This document shows, one piece after another, positions 27,067 through 36,416 of a stretch of DNA of 64,000 nt. Under the pieces are notes generated by a model. That model had not been told where the DNA came from. It saw only the letters and a program-made list of their open reading frames with translations, and ran no database searches. The translations under genes and the position numbers were made by a program. The stretch comes from Leucobacter weissii (GTDB lineage: Bacteria > Actinomycetota > Actinomycetes > Actinomycetales > Microbacteriaceae). Numbering within the stretch: position 1 is the stretch's first letter; the number at the start of each line of letters is the position of its first letter. The stretch is from assembly GCF_017565745.1 (NCBI RefSeq), contig NZ_JAGDYM010000015.1:62001-126000 (forward strand), read 5' to 3'.

Positions 27067-28173
27067 TCAGTCCTGTGCTCCGGCGATCACCGGGATCCCG
27101 CTGACCTCGCCGTGACGCATCCGGCAGCTCCCGGGGGGCGCCACGTCGGGAAAGGCCCCGAGCACGCCGGCCGTCGGCGCCGGAACGGTCTCCCCGCGCT
27201 CGCGCGCGGCACGCTCGAGCACCAGGTCCACCAGGCCCGAGACGAAGGGCTCCCGAACGCTCGCGGTGCCGGCCCGCACGGCCCGCAGCCCGTGCTCCGT
27301 CGCGGTCTCCAGCGCCTCGATGTCGAGGTCGAACGCGACCTCCATGTGGTCCGAGATGAAGCCGATCGGGGCGATGATCGCCTTCTGCGCTCCGTCCGCG
27401 GCCAGCGCCTCGATGTGGTCGTTCACGTCGGGTTCGAGCCAGGGGACGCGCGGATCGCCCGAGCGGGAGCAGTAGGCGAGCGAGGAGACGAAGTCGGATC
27501 CGAGGCGTTCGCGGAGCGCCGTGTCGATCGATGCCCGCACGTCCTCGTGCTGCTCGCGGTAGCCGGGTCCGGTCACCGCCGAGGCGTCCTGCATCGTGTC
27601 GGGGATCGAATGGGTCACGTAGACGAGGCGGGCGCCGTCGAGACCGGCCGCCGCATCGCCGTCGCCGAGTTCCGAGGCCGCCTCGATGATGGCCTCGATG
27701 TTGGCCTGCACGAATCCGGGATCGTTGAAGAAGGGCCGCAGGATGTCGATCTCCGGGGCGTGATCTCCGAGAGCCGTCCGTGCGGCGGCGAGGTGCTCCC
27801 GGTACTGGCGGCTGCCCGAGTAGGAGGCGTAGGCGCTGGTGACGAGCACGAGGATCCGCTTGGCGCCGAAGGCGCTCGCATCGCGCAGCGTATCGACCGT
27901 GTAGGGATGCCAGTTCCGGTTGCCCCAGATGACGGGGAGGTCGAGGCCCCGCCTCTCGAACTCGGCGCGCAGCGCCGAGAGAAGCTCGAGATTCTGCTCG
28001 TTGATGGGGCTCTTGCCGCCGAAGCCGTAGTAGTGCTCGCCGACCTCCCTGAGCCGCTCCTCGGGGATGCCCTTGCCCCGCGTCACGTTCTGCAGGAAGG
28101 GGACGACGTCGCCGGTCTCGTTGGGGCCGCCGAAGGAGCAGATGAGCAGGGCGTCATAGGGTGTCGTCGACAT
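27067..28173 (-). CDS. cpfC: coproporphyrin III ferrochelatase
   Basis: 368 residues. Inserts ferrous iron into coproporphyrin III, giving the ChdC substrate. Family marks include LLICSFGGPN, YYGFGGKSPIN, VIWGNRNWHP and IGFISDHMEVAFDLD. Cys235 (AYCSRSGD) matches one ligand of the [2Fe-2S] cluster of actinobacterial enzymes, but the C-terminus has only one further cysteine (Cys350 in SCRMRHGE) instead of three. The ATG at 28173 follows TATCGT by 7 bases, so leaderless expression is likely. The promoter carries two copies of the efeU motif. Heads cpfC-chdC-efeB. Confidence 0.93.
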   Translation of the reverse strand: MSTTPYDALLICSFGGPNETGDVVPFLQNVTRGKGIPEERLREVGEHYYGFGGKSPINEQNLELLSALRAEFERRGLDLPVIWGNRNWHPYTVDTLRDASAFGAKRILVLVTSAYASYSGSRQYREHLAAARTALGDHAPEIDILRPFFNDPGFVQANIEAIIEAASELGDGDAAAGLDGARLVYVTHSIPDTMQDASAVTGPGYREQHEDVRASIDTALRERLGSDFVSSLAYCSRSGDPRVPWLEPDVNDHIEALAADGAQKAIIAPIGFISDHMEVAFDLDIEALETATEHGLRAVRAGTASVREPFVSGLVDLVLERAARERGETVPAPTAGVLGAFPDVAPPGSCRMRHGEVSGIPVIAGAQD

Positions 28174-28213
28174 ACATCAGACGATACCTCACAGATCCTG
28201 TACATCAGATGAA
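28174..28213 (-). promoter_or_regulatory. cpfC promoter with two copies of the efeU-type operator
   Basis: On the minus strand, TTCATCTGATGT (28213-28202) covers the -35 position and TCGTCTGATGT (28184-28174) covers the -10 (TATCGT, 28186-28181) and the start point, ending one base before the ATG. The first copy is identical over 12 bases to the efeU operator. Both promoters therefore have the same two-site architecture. Confidence 0.7.
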
Positions 28214-28252
28214 CAGGCAACGGTGAGCCGTCTCCGACTGCCGACGGGAGGA

Positions 28253-30787
28253 TCAGCGCAGCGCGATGCTGACGATCTTCGGCACGCGCACGATCAGGTT
28301 CGCGATCTCGCGCTCGCCGATCGCGCGCTGCACGGCCTCGGAGGCCAGGGCCGCGGTCTCCGCCTCGGACTCGCTCACCGAGGCCGGCAGCGTGAGCCGA
28401 TCCCGCACCTTGCCGTTCACCTGCACGACCAGCGTGATCTCGTCCTCCACCAGCAGTGCGGGATCGGGCTCCGGCCAGACCGCGAGGGCGACCGTCGGCT
28501 CGTGCCCGAGCTTCGCCCACATGTCCTCGGCGGTGTAGGGCGCGAAGAGCGAGAGGATCATCGCCGTCGCCTCAGCCGACTCCCGCACGGCCGGATCGGC
28601 GGCGCCGGCCCCCGAGTCGATCGCCTTGCGGGTGACGTTCACCTGGTCCATGAGCCGCGCCACGAGCACGTTGAACTTGTACTGCTCGACGAGGCCGGGA
28701 GCATCAGCCAGCAGGCGGTGGGTGTGGCGGCGCAGCTCCGTCGAGCCGGCGGAGAACTCCGCGCCCGGCTCGCTCGCCACATCGTCCGCCACTCGCCAGG
28801 CGCGGGCCAGGAACTTCGCGGACCCCTGCACCGAGACGTCGGCCCAGTCGATGTCGTCCTCCGGCGGCCCGGCGAAGGCGAGCGTCACGCGGAGGGCGTC
28901 TGCGCCGTGCTCGCGCAGCTCGCTGGCGAACTCGACGAGGTTGCCCTTCGACTTCGACATCTTGGCGCCGTCCTGCAGCACCATGCCCTGGTTGAGCAGC
29001 GCGGTGAATGGCTCCTCGAAGTCGAGGTAGCCCAGGTCGTGCAGCACCTTGGTGATGAAGCGCGAGTAGAGCAGGTGGAGGATCGCATGCTCGACGCCGC
29101 CCGCGTACTGGTCGATCGGCCCCCATCTGCGGGCCAGCTCCGGGTCGAACGCCTGCGTGTCGTCCCGCGCGGAGAGGAAGCGCAGGTAATACCACGAACT
29201 GTCGACGAAGGTGTCCATCGTGTCGGGGTCACGCGTCCACTCCTCCCCCGTCTCAGGATCGATCACCCGCGCCCACTCCGTCGCCGCGCCCAGCGGCGAG
29301 GCGCCCTTCGGCTTCAGATCGAGGCCCTCCGAGGCGGGCAGCCGCACGGGCAGCTCGGCCTCGCCCACCGGGCGCATCTCGCCGGCGTTCGAGTCGCCCG
29401 CGCCGTGGAGGATCGGGATCGGCGTGCCCCAGTAGCGCTGGCGCGAGATCAGCCAGTCGCGCAGACGGTAGGTCTTCGCCGCGCGGCCGGTACCGCGCTC
29501 CTCGAGCACCTCCACGGCGCGCGCGATCGCCTCGGCCTTGCCCAGCCCGTCGAGCGGGCCGGAGTTCACCAGGATGCCGTCCCCGGCGGTGGCGACACCG
29601 CTCTCCGCGGGATCCGGAAGCGGCTCGCCGTCCTCGCCGCGCACCTCGACGACCACGCGGACCGGCAGCTCGAACTTCAGCGCGAAGTCGAGATCGCGCT
29701 GGTCGTGGGCGGGCACGGCCATGATGGCGCCGTGGCCGTAGTCGGCCAGCACGTAGTCGGCCGCCCAGACCGGGATCCGCTCGCCGTTCACGGGATTGAT
29801 CGCGAAGTGGTCCAGGAACACGCCGGTCTTCGGACGGTCGGCGTTCTGGCGATCGATCTCGCTCTGCTTCTGCGCCTCGGCGAGATATTCCTGAAAGCGC
29901 ATACGCGCCTCCGGCGAGGCGCTGGCGGCCAGCTCCGCCGCGAGGTCGCTGTCTGGCGCGACCACCATGAAGGTCGCGCCGTAGAGGGTGTCGGGCCGGG
30001 TCGTGAACACCGGCACCTTCGCCTCACGGCCCTCGATCTCGAACTCGACCTCCGCACCGGTCGAGCGCCCGATCCAGTTGCGCTGCATGTTCAGCACCTT
30101 CGCGGGCCACTGCCCCTCGAGGGCGTCGAGGTCGTCGAGCAGGCGATCCGCGTAGTCCGTGATGCGGAAGTACCACTGGGTCAGCTTCTTCTTGACGACC
30201 GGGGCGCCCGAGCGCTCGCTCGTCCCGTCGGCCAGCACCTGCTCGTTCGCGAGCACCGTCTGATCCACCGGATCCCAGTTGACCCAGCTGGCCTTGCGAT
30301 AGGCGAGGCCCTTCTCATAGAGCTTCAGGAAGAGCCACTGGTTCCAGCGGTAGTACTCGGGGTCGCTCGTGTGCAGCACGCGGCTCCAGTCGAACGACGG
30401 CGCGTAGAGGCGGAACGAGGCCTTCTGCTGGGCGATGTTCGCGTAGGTCCACTCGCGCGGGTCGACGCCGCGCTTGATGGCGGCGTTCTCGGCGGGCAGT
30501 CCGAAGGAGTCCCAGCCGATCGGGTGCAGCACGTCGTAACCGCGGCCGCGCCAGTAGCGCGCGAGCACGTCGCCGAAGCAAAAGGCCTCGGCGTGGCCCA
30601 TGTGCAGATCGCCGGACGGGTAGGGGAACATGTCGAGCACGTACTTGCGGGGCCGCCCGCCGCCCGCCGCCGCGTCGTTCGCCTCGAAGGGCCGCAACTC
30701 CTCCCAGACGGGGAGCCAACGCTCCTGGATCGCCCGGAAATCGTACCCCGCCGCACCGCTCTCGGCGTGCTGATCGCTCGTCTGCAT
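28253..30787 (-). CDS. leuS: leucyl-tRNA synthetase
   Basis: 844 residues, class I synthetase with editing insert. HMGH in [15 protein letters not shown] (the HIGH site) and KMSKSKGN near residue 607 are intact; the editing CP1 domain lies between about 230 and 430. The ATG at 30787 is preceded by TAATCT with 6 bases between; those 6 bases (AGAGGA) could also act as a ribosome site. Monocistronic, ending 80 bases before the cpfC promoter. Confidence 0.97.
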   Translation of the reverse strand: MQTSDQHAESGAAGYDFRAIQERWLPVWEELRPFEANDAAAGGGRPRKYVLDMFPYPSGDLHMGHAEAFCFGDVLARYWRGRGYDVLHPIGWDSFGLPAENAAIKRGVDPREWTYANIAQQKASFRLYAPSFDWSRVLHTSDPEYYRWNQWLFLKLYEKGLAYRKASWVNWDPVDQTVLANEQVLADGTSERSGAPVVKKKLTQWYFRITDYADRLLDDLDALEGQWPAKVLNMQRNWIGRSTGAEVEFEIEGREAKVPVFTTRPDTLYGATFMVVAPDSDLAAELAASASPEARMRFQEYLAEAQKQSEIDRQNADRPKTGVFLDHFAINPVNGERIPVWAADYVLADYGHGAIMAVPAHDQRDLDFALKFELPVRVVVEVRGEDGEPLPDPAESGVATAGDGILVNSGPLDGLGKAEAIARAVEVLEERGTGRAAKTYRLRDWLISRQRYWGTPIPILHGAGDSNAGEMRPVGEAELPVRLPASEGLDLKPKGASPLGAATEWARVIDPETGEEWTRDPDTMDTFVDSSWYYLRFLSARDDTQAFDPELARRWGPIDQYAGGVEHAILHLLYSRFITKVLHDLGYLDFEEPFTALLNQGMVLQDGAKMSKSKGNLVEFASELREHGADALRVTLAFAGPPEDDIDWADVSVQGSAKFLARAWRVADDVASEPGAEFSAGSTELRRHTHRLLADAPGLVEQYKFNVLVARLMDQVNVTRKAIDSGAGAADPAVRESAEATAMILSLFAPYTAEDMWAKLGHEPTVALAVWPEPDPALLVEDEITLVVQVNGKVRDRLTLPASVSESEAETAALASEAVQRAIGEREIANLIVRVPKIVSIALR

Positions 30788-30806
30788 TCCTCTAGATTAT
30801 CGCTGT

Positions 30807-32201
30807 TCACCTCGCGCCAGCGCCGCCCGCTCCGAGCGCACGCAGCAGGGGCGCGGCCTTCACGCTCTTCTCCGCGCGCTCCCTCGCCGGATCGCTGTCG
30901 ACGGTGATCCCGCCGCCCGCACCGACGCGCGCGCGCGGCGCGGATCCGCCGAGGCCGCGCAACTCGACAGAACCCACGGCACCGAGCTCCCGGAGCTCGA
31001 TGCTGCGAATGGTCATCGCGAGCTCGGCATCGCCGGAGCGATCGATCCAGCCGAAGCAGCCCGAGTACAGACCGCGCGGGGCCCCCTCCAGCTCGGCGAG
31101 AATCTCGACGGCCCGGTGCTTGGGCGCCCCGGTCATCGATCCGCCGGGGAAGCAGGCCCGTATCGCGTCGACCGCATCGAGGTTGCCGGCCAGCCGACCC
31201 GAGACCGTGCTGACCAGCTGATGCACGTGCGGATGGGTCTCGACGCGCAGAAAGCCGGTCGCCGCGACGGTGCCGGGAACGCAGACCCGGCTCAGGTCGT
31301 TGCGCATGAGATCCACGATCATCAGGTTCTCGGCGCGCTCCTTCGGGTCGACGGCGAGCTCCTGTGCGAGGGCGGCGTCGGCCTCTGGCGTGGCGCCCCG
31401 CGGCCGGGTGCCCTTGATCGGGTCGGTGCGGATCCCGTCCCCGCGCACGCTCAGGAAGCGCTCGGGGCTCGCGCTCACCAGAGCGCGCTCCCCCGCGACG
31501 ATCACCCCGCCGCGCACCGCCGGCCCGGACTCGCGGAGCCGCAGGTAGAGATCGAGCGGATCCGCGCGGGGCCCGCGGATCTCGGCCGTATCGGTCAGGC
31601 AGAGCACATAGGCGTCGCCGTCCCGGATGCGCGTACGGCACCGTTCGACCAGATCCTCGTACTCGGCTGCGCTGCGCCGCCAGCTCGGGCGTCGCTCGAA
31701 CAGCTCGGGCGGATCGTGCAACTCGGGCGGAGGTTGCAACTCGGGCGGAGATTGCACGGCAGGATCCCCCTCCCAAGGCGCAATCTCAGCCCGAAGCACC
31801 GGATCCTCTCGCAGCGAGGCCCCGCAGCGCGCGAGCCAGGCGTCGAGGGCCGCCTCGCTCGGGCCGCGCAGCTCGGCCTCTCCGCGATCGTGGTCGAGCA
31901 CGAGTTCCACCCCCGTCCGCAGCGCGAACGCGGGGGCGGCGTCATCGAGGGCGGGATCGAGTCCGAGCAGCGCGACCCCGAACTCGTATCCGAACGCCAC
32001 GACCCAATCCGCGTCCCCGCGAAGCGCCGAGAGGAAGTCCCGCTCGCAGCCGCGCTCGGCGATCCGCAGCTCTCCGGCGGCCCCGAGGCGGCCGACGCCG
32101 TCCCAATCGTCGATCCAGTACCAGGACGACGACGTCGAGGCGAGCGCGCGGGCCACGGCGGAGACGTCCGCAGGCCAAGGCACCTCTCGCCGCACTCCCA
32201 C
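30807..32201 (-). CDS. pabB: aminodeoxychorismate synthase component I
   Basis: 464 residues, chorismate-binding family. Converts chorismate with ammonia to 4-amino-4-deoxychorismate for folate. Catalytic-region motifs are DPIKGTRPRG, ENLMIVDLMRNDLSRVC and CFPGGSMTGAPK; the PIKGT lysine marks the PabB subgroup rather than TrpE. The linker at about residues 150-170 has three tandem PPEL units, encoded by an 18-bp imperfect repeat. GTG 32201 lies 7 bases after TAGAGT, suggesting a leaderless start; GTG 32210 and 32195 are alternatives. Divergent from pabC; no pabA nearby. Confidence 0.9.
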   Translation of the reverse strand: MGVRREVPWPADVSAVARALASTSSSWYWIDDWDGVGRLGAAGELRIAERGCERDFLSALRGDADWVVAFGYEFGVALLGLDPALDDAAPAFALRTGVELVLDHDRGEAELRGPSEAALDAWLARCGASLREDPVLRAEIAPWEGDPAVQSPPELQPPPELHDPPELFERRPSWRRSAAEYEDLVERCRTRIRDGDAYVLCLTDTAEIRGPRADPLDLYLRLRESGPAVRGGVIVAGERALVSASPERFLSVRGDGIRTDPIKGTRPRGATPEADAALAQELAVDPKERAENLMIVDLMRNDLSRVCVPGTVAATGFLRVETHPHVHQLVSTVSGRLAGNLDAVDAIRACFPGGSMTGAPKHRAVEILAELEGAPRGLYSGCFGWIDRSGDAELAMTIRSIELRELGAVGSVELRGLGGSAPRARVGAGGGITVDSDPARERAEKSVKAAPLLRALGAGGAGAR

Positions 32202-32261
32202 GGAGAACACTCTAGCGGCGCGGCCGCGATGCCCCCGGCACCCGCACGGTAGAGTGCCCGC
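32202..32261. promoter_or_regulatory. 60-bp divergent promoter for pabB and pabC
   Basis: Two outward-facing TAGAGT -10 elements: 32214-32209 for pabB (7 bases to GTG) and 32250-32255 for pabC (6 bases to ATG). Both genes appear leaderless, so the whole gap is promoter DNA; any regulator would affect both folate genes. Confidence 0.65.
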
Positions 32262-33005
32262 ATGGATGCTCTGCTCGCCGCCGACTCGTTCCGCGTGCGG
32301 GTGCGCGGAGGGCGCGCCGAGGTCCGAGGACTGGATCGTCACCTCGAACGGTTCACCGCCTCGGTCCGGGAGCCGTCGTCCGGCGCCTCTCCGCCCTCCC
32401 CGGACGAGCTGAGCGCCTTCATCCTCGACGCGCGAGCGCGGATCGCCGACTACGGTGCCGGCTTTCCGCGCCTCGAGCTCCGACGCCACGGCGGAACGAC
32501 GGAGCTGCGCCTCTCCCTCCGCCCGCTGCCGGCGCTCGGCCGCACCGTCGAGCTGCGCTCGGCGCCCGGCGTGCGCCTCCCGGACCCCCGTCGCAAGGGG
32601 CCGAACATCTCGCTGCTCGCGGACCTGAACCGCGAGCTCGGCGCGGAGGCGCTGCTGCTCGACGAGACGGGACACGCGCTTGAGGGCGCAACCACCGGCC
32701 TGGTCTGGTGGCCGCCGGGGAACGGGCGGGATCCAGCCACGGACAGGGGGTACCTCGTCGCAGACGATCGCCGCGTCCCGTCGGTGACCGAATCGCTGCT
32801 GCTCGACGCCGCGGACGGGCGGCTGGAGGGCGCCGCCGCGAGCCCCGAGCAGCTCGCCGAGCAGGAGGTGTGGGCGGTGAACGCGCTGCACGGCATCCGC
32901 CCGGTCACGAGCATCGACGGCGCCGCGCTTCCCCGGCCGGACGAGCGCCGCCTGCACCGATTCCGCGAGGCTCTCGACCGCAGCTGGCAGCCCGTGACGA
33001 GCTGA
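32262..33005 (+). CDS. pabC: 4-amino-4-deoxychorismate lyase
   Basis: 247 residues, PLP fold type IV. Splits the PabB product into p-aminobenzoate and pyruvate. The PLP lysine is Lys112 (RRKGPNISLL), and the late motif EVWAVNALHGIRPVTSIDG is typical of the family. Leaderless ATG (TAGAGT then 6 bases). Its partner pabB is divergent, an arrangement that keeps the pair together under one control region. Confidence 0.88.
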   Translation: MDALLAADSFRVRVRGGRAEVRGLDRHLERFTASVREPSSGASPPSPDELSAFILDARARIADYGAGFPRLELRRHGGTTELRLSLRPLPALGRTVELRSAPGVRLPDPRRKGPNISLLADLNRELGAEALLLDETGHALEGATTGLVWWPPGNGRDPATDRGYLVADDRRVPSVTESLLLDAADGRLEGAAASPEQLAEQEVWAVNALHGIRPVTSIDGAALPRPDERRLHRFREALDRSWQPVTS

Positions 33006-33012
33006 ACGACGG

Positions 33013-34725
33013 TCAGAGTGCGAGCGACGCCGACGCGGCCACCCCGTCGGGCAGCTCGACGTGCGAGATCAGGATCACGGCGCGGTCATCGGGCACCGCG
33101 CCGAGCAGGTCGGCGAGCAGCCGGTCGGCGAGCAGCCGATCCACGCCGGCGGTCGGCTCGTCGAGGACGACCACGGGGAAGTCGGCCAGGATCGCCCGGG
33201 CCAGCGCGATCCGCTGCGCCTGTCCGCCGCTCACGAGCGCGCCGCGCTCCCCCACCGGGGCGTCGAGTCCGCCGCGCCGGCGCAACCAGTCTCCGAGCCC
33301 TACGCGTTCGAGCACCGCGATCAACTCGGCGTCGTCGTGTGCGCGCCCCGCGCTGTCGGCGGCGAAGGCGAGATTCTGGCGCAGATCCGCGTCGAAGAGG
33401 TGCGGCAGCTGCTCGCACAGGCCCACGACGGAGCGCACGTCCTCGGCCCGCAGCTCGCGCGCCTCCACGCCGCGCAGGCGGTATTCGCCCTCGTAGTCGA
33501 GCAGCCGCACGAGCGCCAGCGCCAGGGTGCTCTTGCCCGCGCCGCTCTCACCGGTGATGACGAGCGTCTCGCCGGAGCGCAGGGCGAACGAGACATCGCG
33601 GATCGCCGGTTCGGGGCTGCCCGGATGCCGCACGGCCAGCTCGCGCACCTCCAGCACCGGAAGCGTTCGATTCTCCACCGCGGGCAGGGGTGCCGGATCC
33701 GCGGGGTCCGCCGGGATCACCTGCGGCAGGGGCGACTCGGTGAGCGCGGCCACTCTCGCCGCGCTCGTGGCGACGGTGCGGCGAGCGGTGAGCGCGGCCG
33801 GCACCTGGGCGAAGACCTCGAACACCGCGGCCGGCACGATCACCGCCGCGGCGAACAGGGGCGCCGAGATCCCGCTCCCCGCCTCCGGCAGCAGCACCAG
33901 CAGGATCAGGATCGAAGCCAGCCCCGAACCGGCCGCGAGGAGGGCGCCGCTCAGCCCGGCAGCACGGCTGCGCGCCAGCTGCACGCGGGAGAGGCGATCC
34001 TCCGCGGCGGAGATGCGTGCGCGCTGCCCGGACTGGGCGTCGAAGGCCGCGAGCACCTCCGCTGACGAGAACCGTTCGAGCAGCGCGTCGCTCAGCGCCC
34101 CTCGCGCCTCGGCGAGCTCGCGGTCGCTCGACGCGGCGATGCGATGCGACGACCACGCCGCGAGCGCGCCGAAGACGGCCAGGAGCACAGCCAGGATCAG
34201 CGCAGCCGACGGGGCAACGAGCGCCACCGCCGCGATGGTGAGCGACACGACGATGCCGCTGACGATCAACGGCTGTCGCACGCGGAGCGGTTCGTCCTGC
34301 AGCTGATCGACATCGTCCACGAAGGCCGCGAGCACGTCGCCCCGCCGGTGCGACTCGATCGCGCCCGGCACGCGGGGCAGCAGCGACTCGAAGGTGCGAG
34401 TGCGCAGCGTGGCCAGCTGCGCCAGCGCGGCGTCGTGACTGAACAGGCGCTCGACGTAGCGGAACGCGGCACGGCCGATCGCCAGCGCTCGCACGCCGAC
34501 GACCGCGAAGGTCAGGTGCAGGATCGGGGGCTGCTCACCGGAGCGCACGATCAGCCACATGCTCAGCGCGAGCAGACCCACCACGCAGGCGTCCGCCAGG
34601 GCGCCGAAGACCGCGCCGGGCGCCGCCCGCCGCCACGGCGGCACCGCGCGCCTCAGCACCTCGGCGACGCCGGCGCGCTCGGCGGCGCGAGTCGCCGCGG
34701 CAGCGCGCACGCCCCCGGCGCTCAA
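33013..34725 (-). CDS. cydC: CydC, ABC exporter subunit for cytochrome bd assembly
   Basis: 570 residues. Six-helix membrane domain (about 30-320) fused to an ATPase: Walker A GESGAGKST, signature VSGGQAQRIALARA, Walker B VVVLDEPTAGVD. With CydD it forms the heterodimer that exports thiols (or moves haem) needed to mature cytochrome bd. Starts with TTG at 34725, overlapping the cydD stop (TTGA); a GTG five codons in is an alternative. Last gene of cydABDC. Confidence 0.93.
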   Translation of the reverse strand: MSAGGVRAAAATRAAERAGVAEVLRRAVPPWRRAAPGAVFGALADACVVGLLALSMWLIVRSGEQPPILHLTFAVVGVRALAIGRAAFRYVERLFSHDAALAQLATLRTRTFESLLPRVPGAIESHRRGDVLAAFVDDVDQLQDEPLRVRQPLIVSGIVVSLTIAAVALVAPSAALILAVLLAVFGALAAWSSHRIAASSDRELAEARGALSDALLERFSSAEVLAAFDAQSGQRARISAAEDRLSRVQLARSRAAGLSGALLAAGSGLASILILLVLLPEAGSGISAPLFAAAVIVPAAVFEVFAQVPAALTARRTVATSAARVAALTESPLPQVIPADPADPAPLPAVENRTLPVLEVRELAVRHPGSPEPAIRDVSFALRSGETLVITGESGAGKSTLALALVRLLDYEGEYRLRGVEARELRAEDVRSVVGLCEQLPHLFDADLRQNLAFAADSAGRAHDDAELIAVLERVGLGDWLRRRGGLDAPVGERGALVSGGQAQRIALARAILADFPVVVLDEPTAGVDRLLADRLLADLLGAVPDDRAVILISHVELPDGVAASASLAL

Positions 34726-36386
34726 CGCTCGGCCCCGATCGCGTCGATCTCCTCCGCGCCGACGGTGACCACCCGGTCCGCCGCGTCGAGCAGCGCCTGC
34801 CGGTGGGTGACCACGAGCACGGCGCGGCCGGCCCGCGCCTCCGCGCGCATCGCCTCGGCCACGCGCGCCTCGCTGGCGGCGTCGAGCGCCGAGCTGGGCT
34901 CGTCGAGCACGACGGCTCCCGCGTCGGCCGCCCAGGCGCGATAGAGGCAGCGCGCGACGGCGACCCGCTGCGCCTGCCCGCCGGAGAGACCGGATCCCTG
35001 CACGCCCAGCGCGCGCGCCGCCGGGAGATCCGGCAGCCCGACCGCGGCGAGCGAACGGGAGACGAGCTCCGGGTCGGGCTCGTCCGAGCCGAGGGCCACG
35101 TTCTCGGCGACCGTGCCCCGCAGCAGTCCGGCCCGCTGTCCCGTCCAGGCCAGGGTCTCCGGGCGGCTCAGCGATCCCGCCGACGGCGCGACGAAGCCGA
35201 GCAGCGCCGAGACGAGCGTGCTCTTGCCGGAGCCCGAGGGGCCGGCGAGCGCGACGACCTCGCCCGGTCGCACCTCGAACGAGACCGGCCCGACGACCGC
35301 GCGACCGCCACGCTCCACGACCACCCCGTCGAAGCCGATCGGAGCGCCGCCGGGCGCACCGCTCGCCACGCGGGCCGGCTGATCCTCCTCGCCCTCGATG
35401 ATCTCGAAGACGTCCTCGGCGGCGGCGAGCCCCTCCGTCGAGGCGTGGAACGCGGCGCCCACCGCGCGGATGGGCATGAACGCCTCGGGCAGCAGCAGCA
35501 GCACGAAGAGGCCGAGTCCGAGCGGGAACTCTCCGGCGACCAGCCGGGTGCCGATCGTCACCGCCACGAGCGCGATCGAGAAGGTGCCCGCCAGGTCGAG
35601 CACGAACCCCGACAGGAACGTGACGCGCAGCACGCGCATGGTGCGGGTGCGGTACTCCCCCGTCTCACGCTCGATGCGCTCCACCTGACGCTGCTCGCGG
35701 CGGAAGATCTTGAGCGTCGAGAGCCCCTCGACGACGTCGAGGAAGGAGCCCGACAGCCGCTGCAGCTGCGCCCACTGCCGATCCTGCACGCTGCGCGTCG
35801 CGAGGCCGATCAGGATCATGAACACGGGGATCACCGGGAAGACGATGAGCACCGTGACACCGCTGACCGGATCGGCGAGCAGCACCGCCAGCACGAGGAT
35901 CGGGGTGGCGATGACGGTGAGGATCAGCTGCGGAAGGTAGGCGGAGAAGTAGCCGTCGAGGGCATCGAGTCCGCGGCCGAGCGCCGTCGCGGGCCCGGCA
36001 TCGGCGCGGCCTGCGAGCCAGTCCGGCGAACGCGCATCGAGACGGTCGAGGGCGGCGGTGCGCAGTTGGGACTTCGCCCGCACCGCGCCGCGCGCCGCGA
36101 GCACGTCCATGCCCCAGCCCGCCGCGGCCCGCGCGAGCATCGCGGCGGTCGCCCCCGCGAGCAGCCACGGCAGCGCGTCGACGTCGGGGGCGCCCTCGCC
36201 GACGCGCCCGGATCCTCCGCCCATGCCGCCGAGCACCGGCAGCACGATCGCGGTGATCGCCTGCGCCAGACACCAGCACCAGGCGATCACCGCGAGGGTG
36301 CGCAGCAGGCCGAGCAGGCCGCCGAATCCCAGGACGCCGCGCACGCTGCGGGCATAGCGCAGCAGCCTGAGATCGAGCGGTTTCAT
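34722..36386 (-). CDS. cydD: CydD, ABC exporter subunit for cytochrome bd assembly
   Basis: 554 residues. Membrane domain then ATPase with Walker A GPSGSGKST, signature LSGGQAQRVAVARC and Walker B AVVLDEPSSALD. Partner of CydC. ATG at 36386, about 30 bases after cydB. Both halves of the heterodimer keep their catalytic motifs. Confidence 0.93.
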   Translation of the reverse strand: MKPLDLRLLRYARSVRGVLGFGGLLGLLRTLAVIAWCWCLAQAITAIVLPVLGGMGGGSGRVGEGAPDVDALPWLLAGATAAMLARAAAGWGMDVLAARGAVRAKSQLRTAALDRLDARSPDWLAGRADAGPATALGRGLDALDGYFSAYLPQLILTVIATPILVLAVLLADPVSGVTVLIVFPVIPVFMILIGLATRSVQDRQWAQLQRLSGSFLDVVEGLSTLKIFRREQRQVERIERETGEYRTRTMRVLRVTFLSGFVLDLAGTFSIALVAVTIGTRLVAGEFPLGLGLFVLLLLPEAFMPIRAVGAAFHASTEGLAAAEDVFEIIEGEEDQPARVASGAPGGAPIGFDGVVVERGGRAVVGPVSFEVRPGEVVALAGPSGSGKSTLVSALLGFVAPSAGSLSRPETLAWTGQRAGLLRGTVAENVALGSDEPDPELVSRSLAAVGLPDLPAARALGVQGSGLSGGQAQRVAVARCLYRAWAADAGAVVLDEPSSALDAASEARVAEAMRAEARAGRAVLVVTHRQALLDAADRVVTVGAEEIDAIGAER

Positions 36387-36416
36387 CAGATCAATCCTAG
36401 GGCGTCCGCCGAGCGG

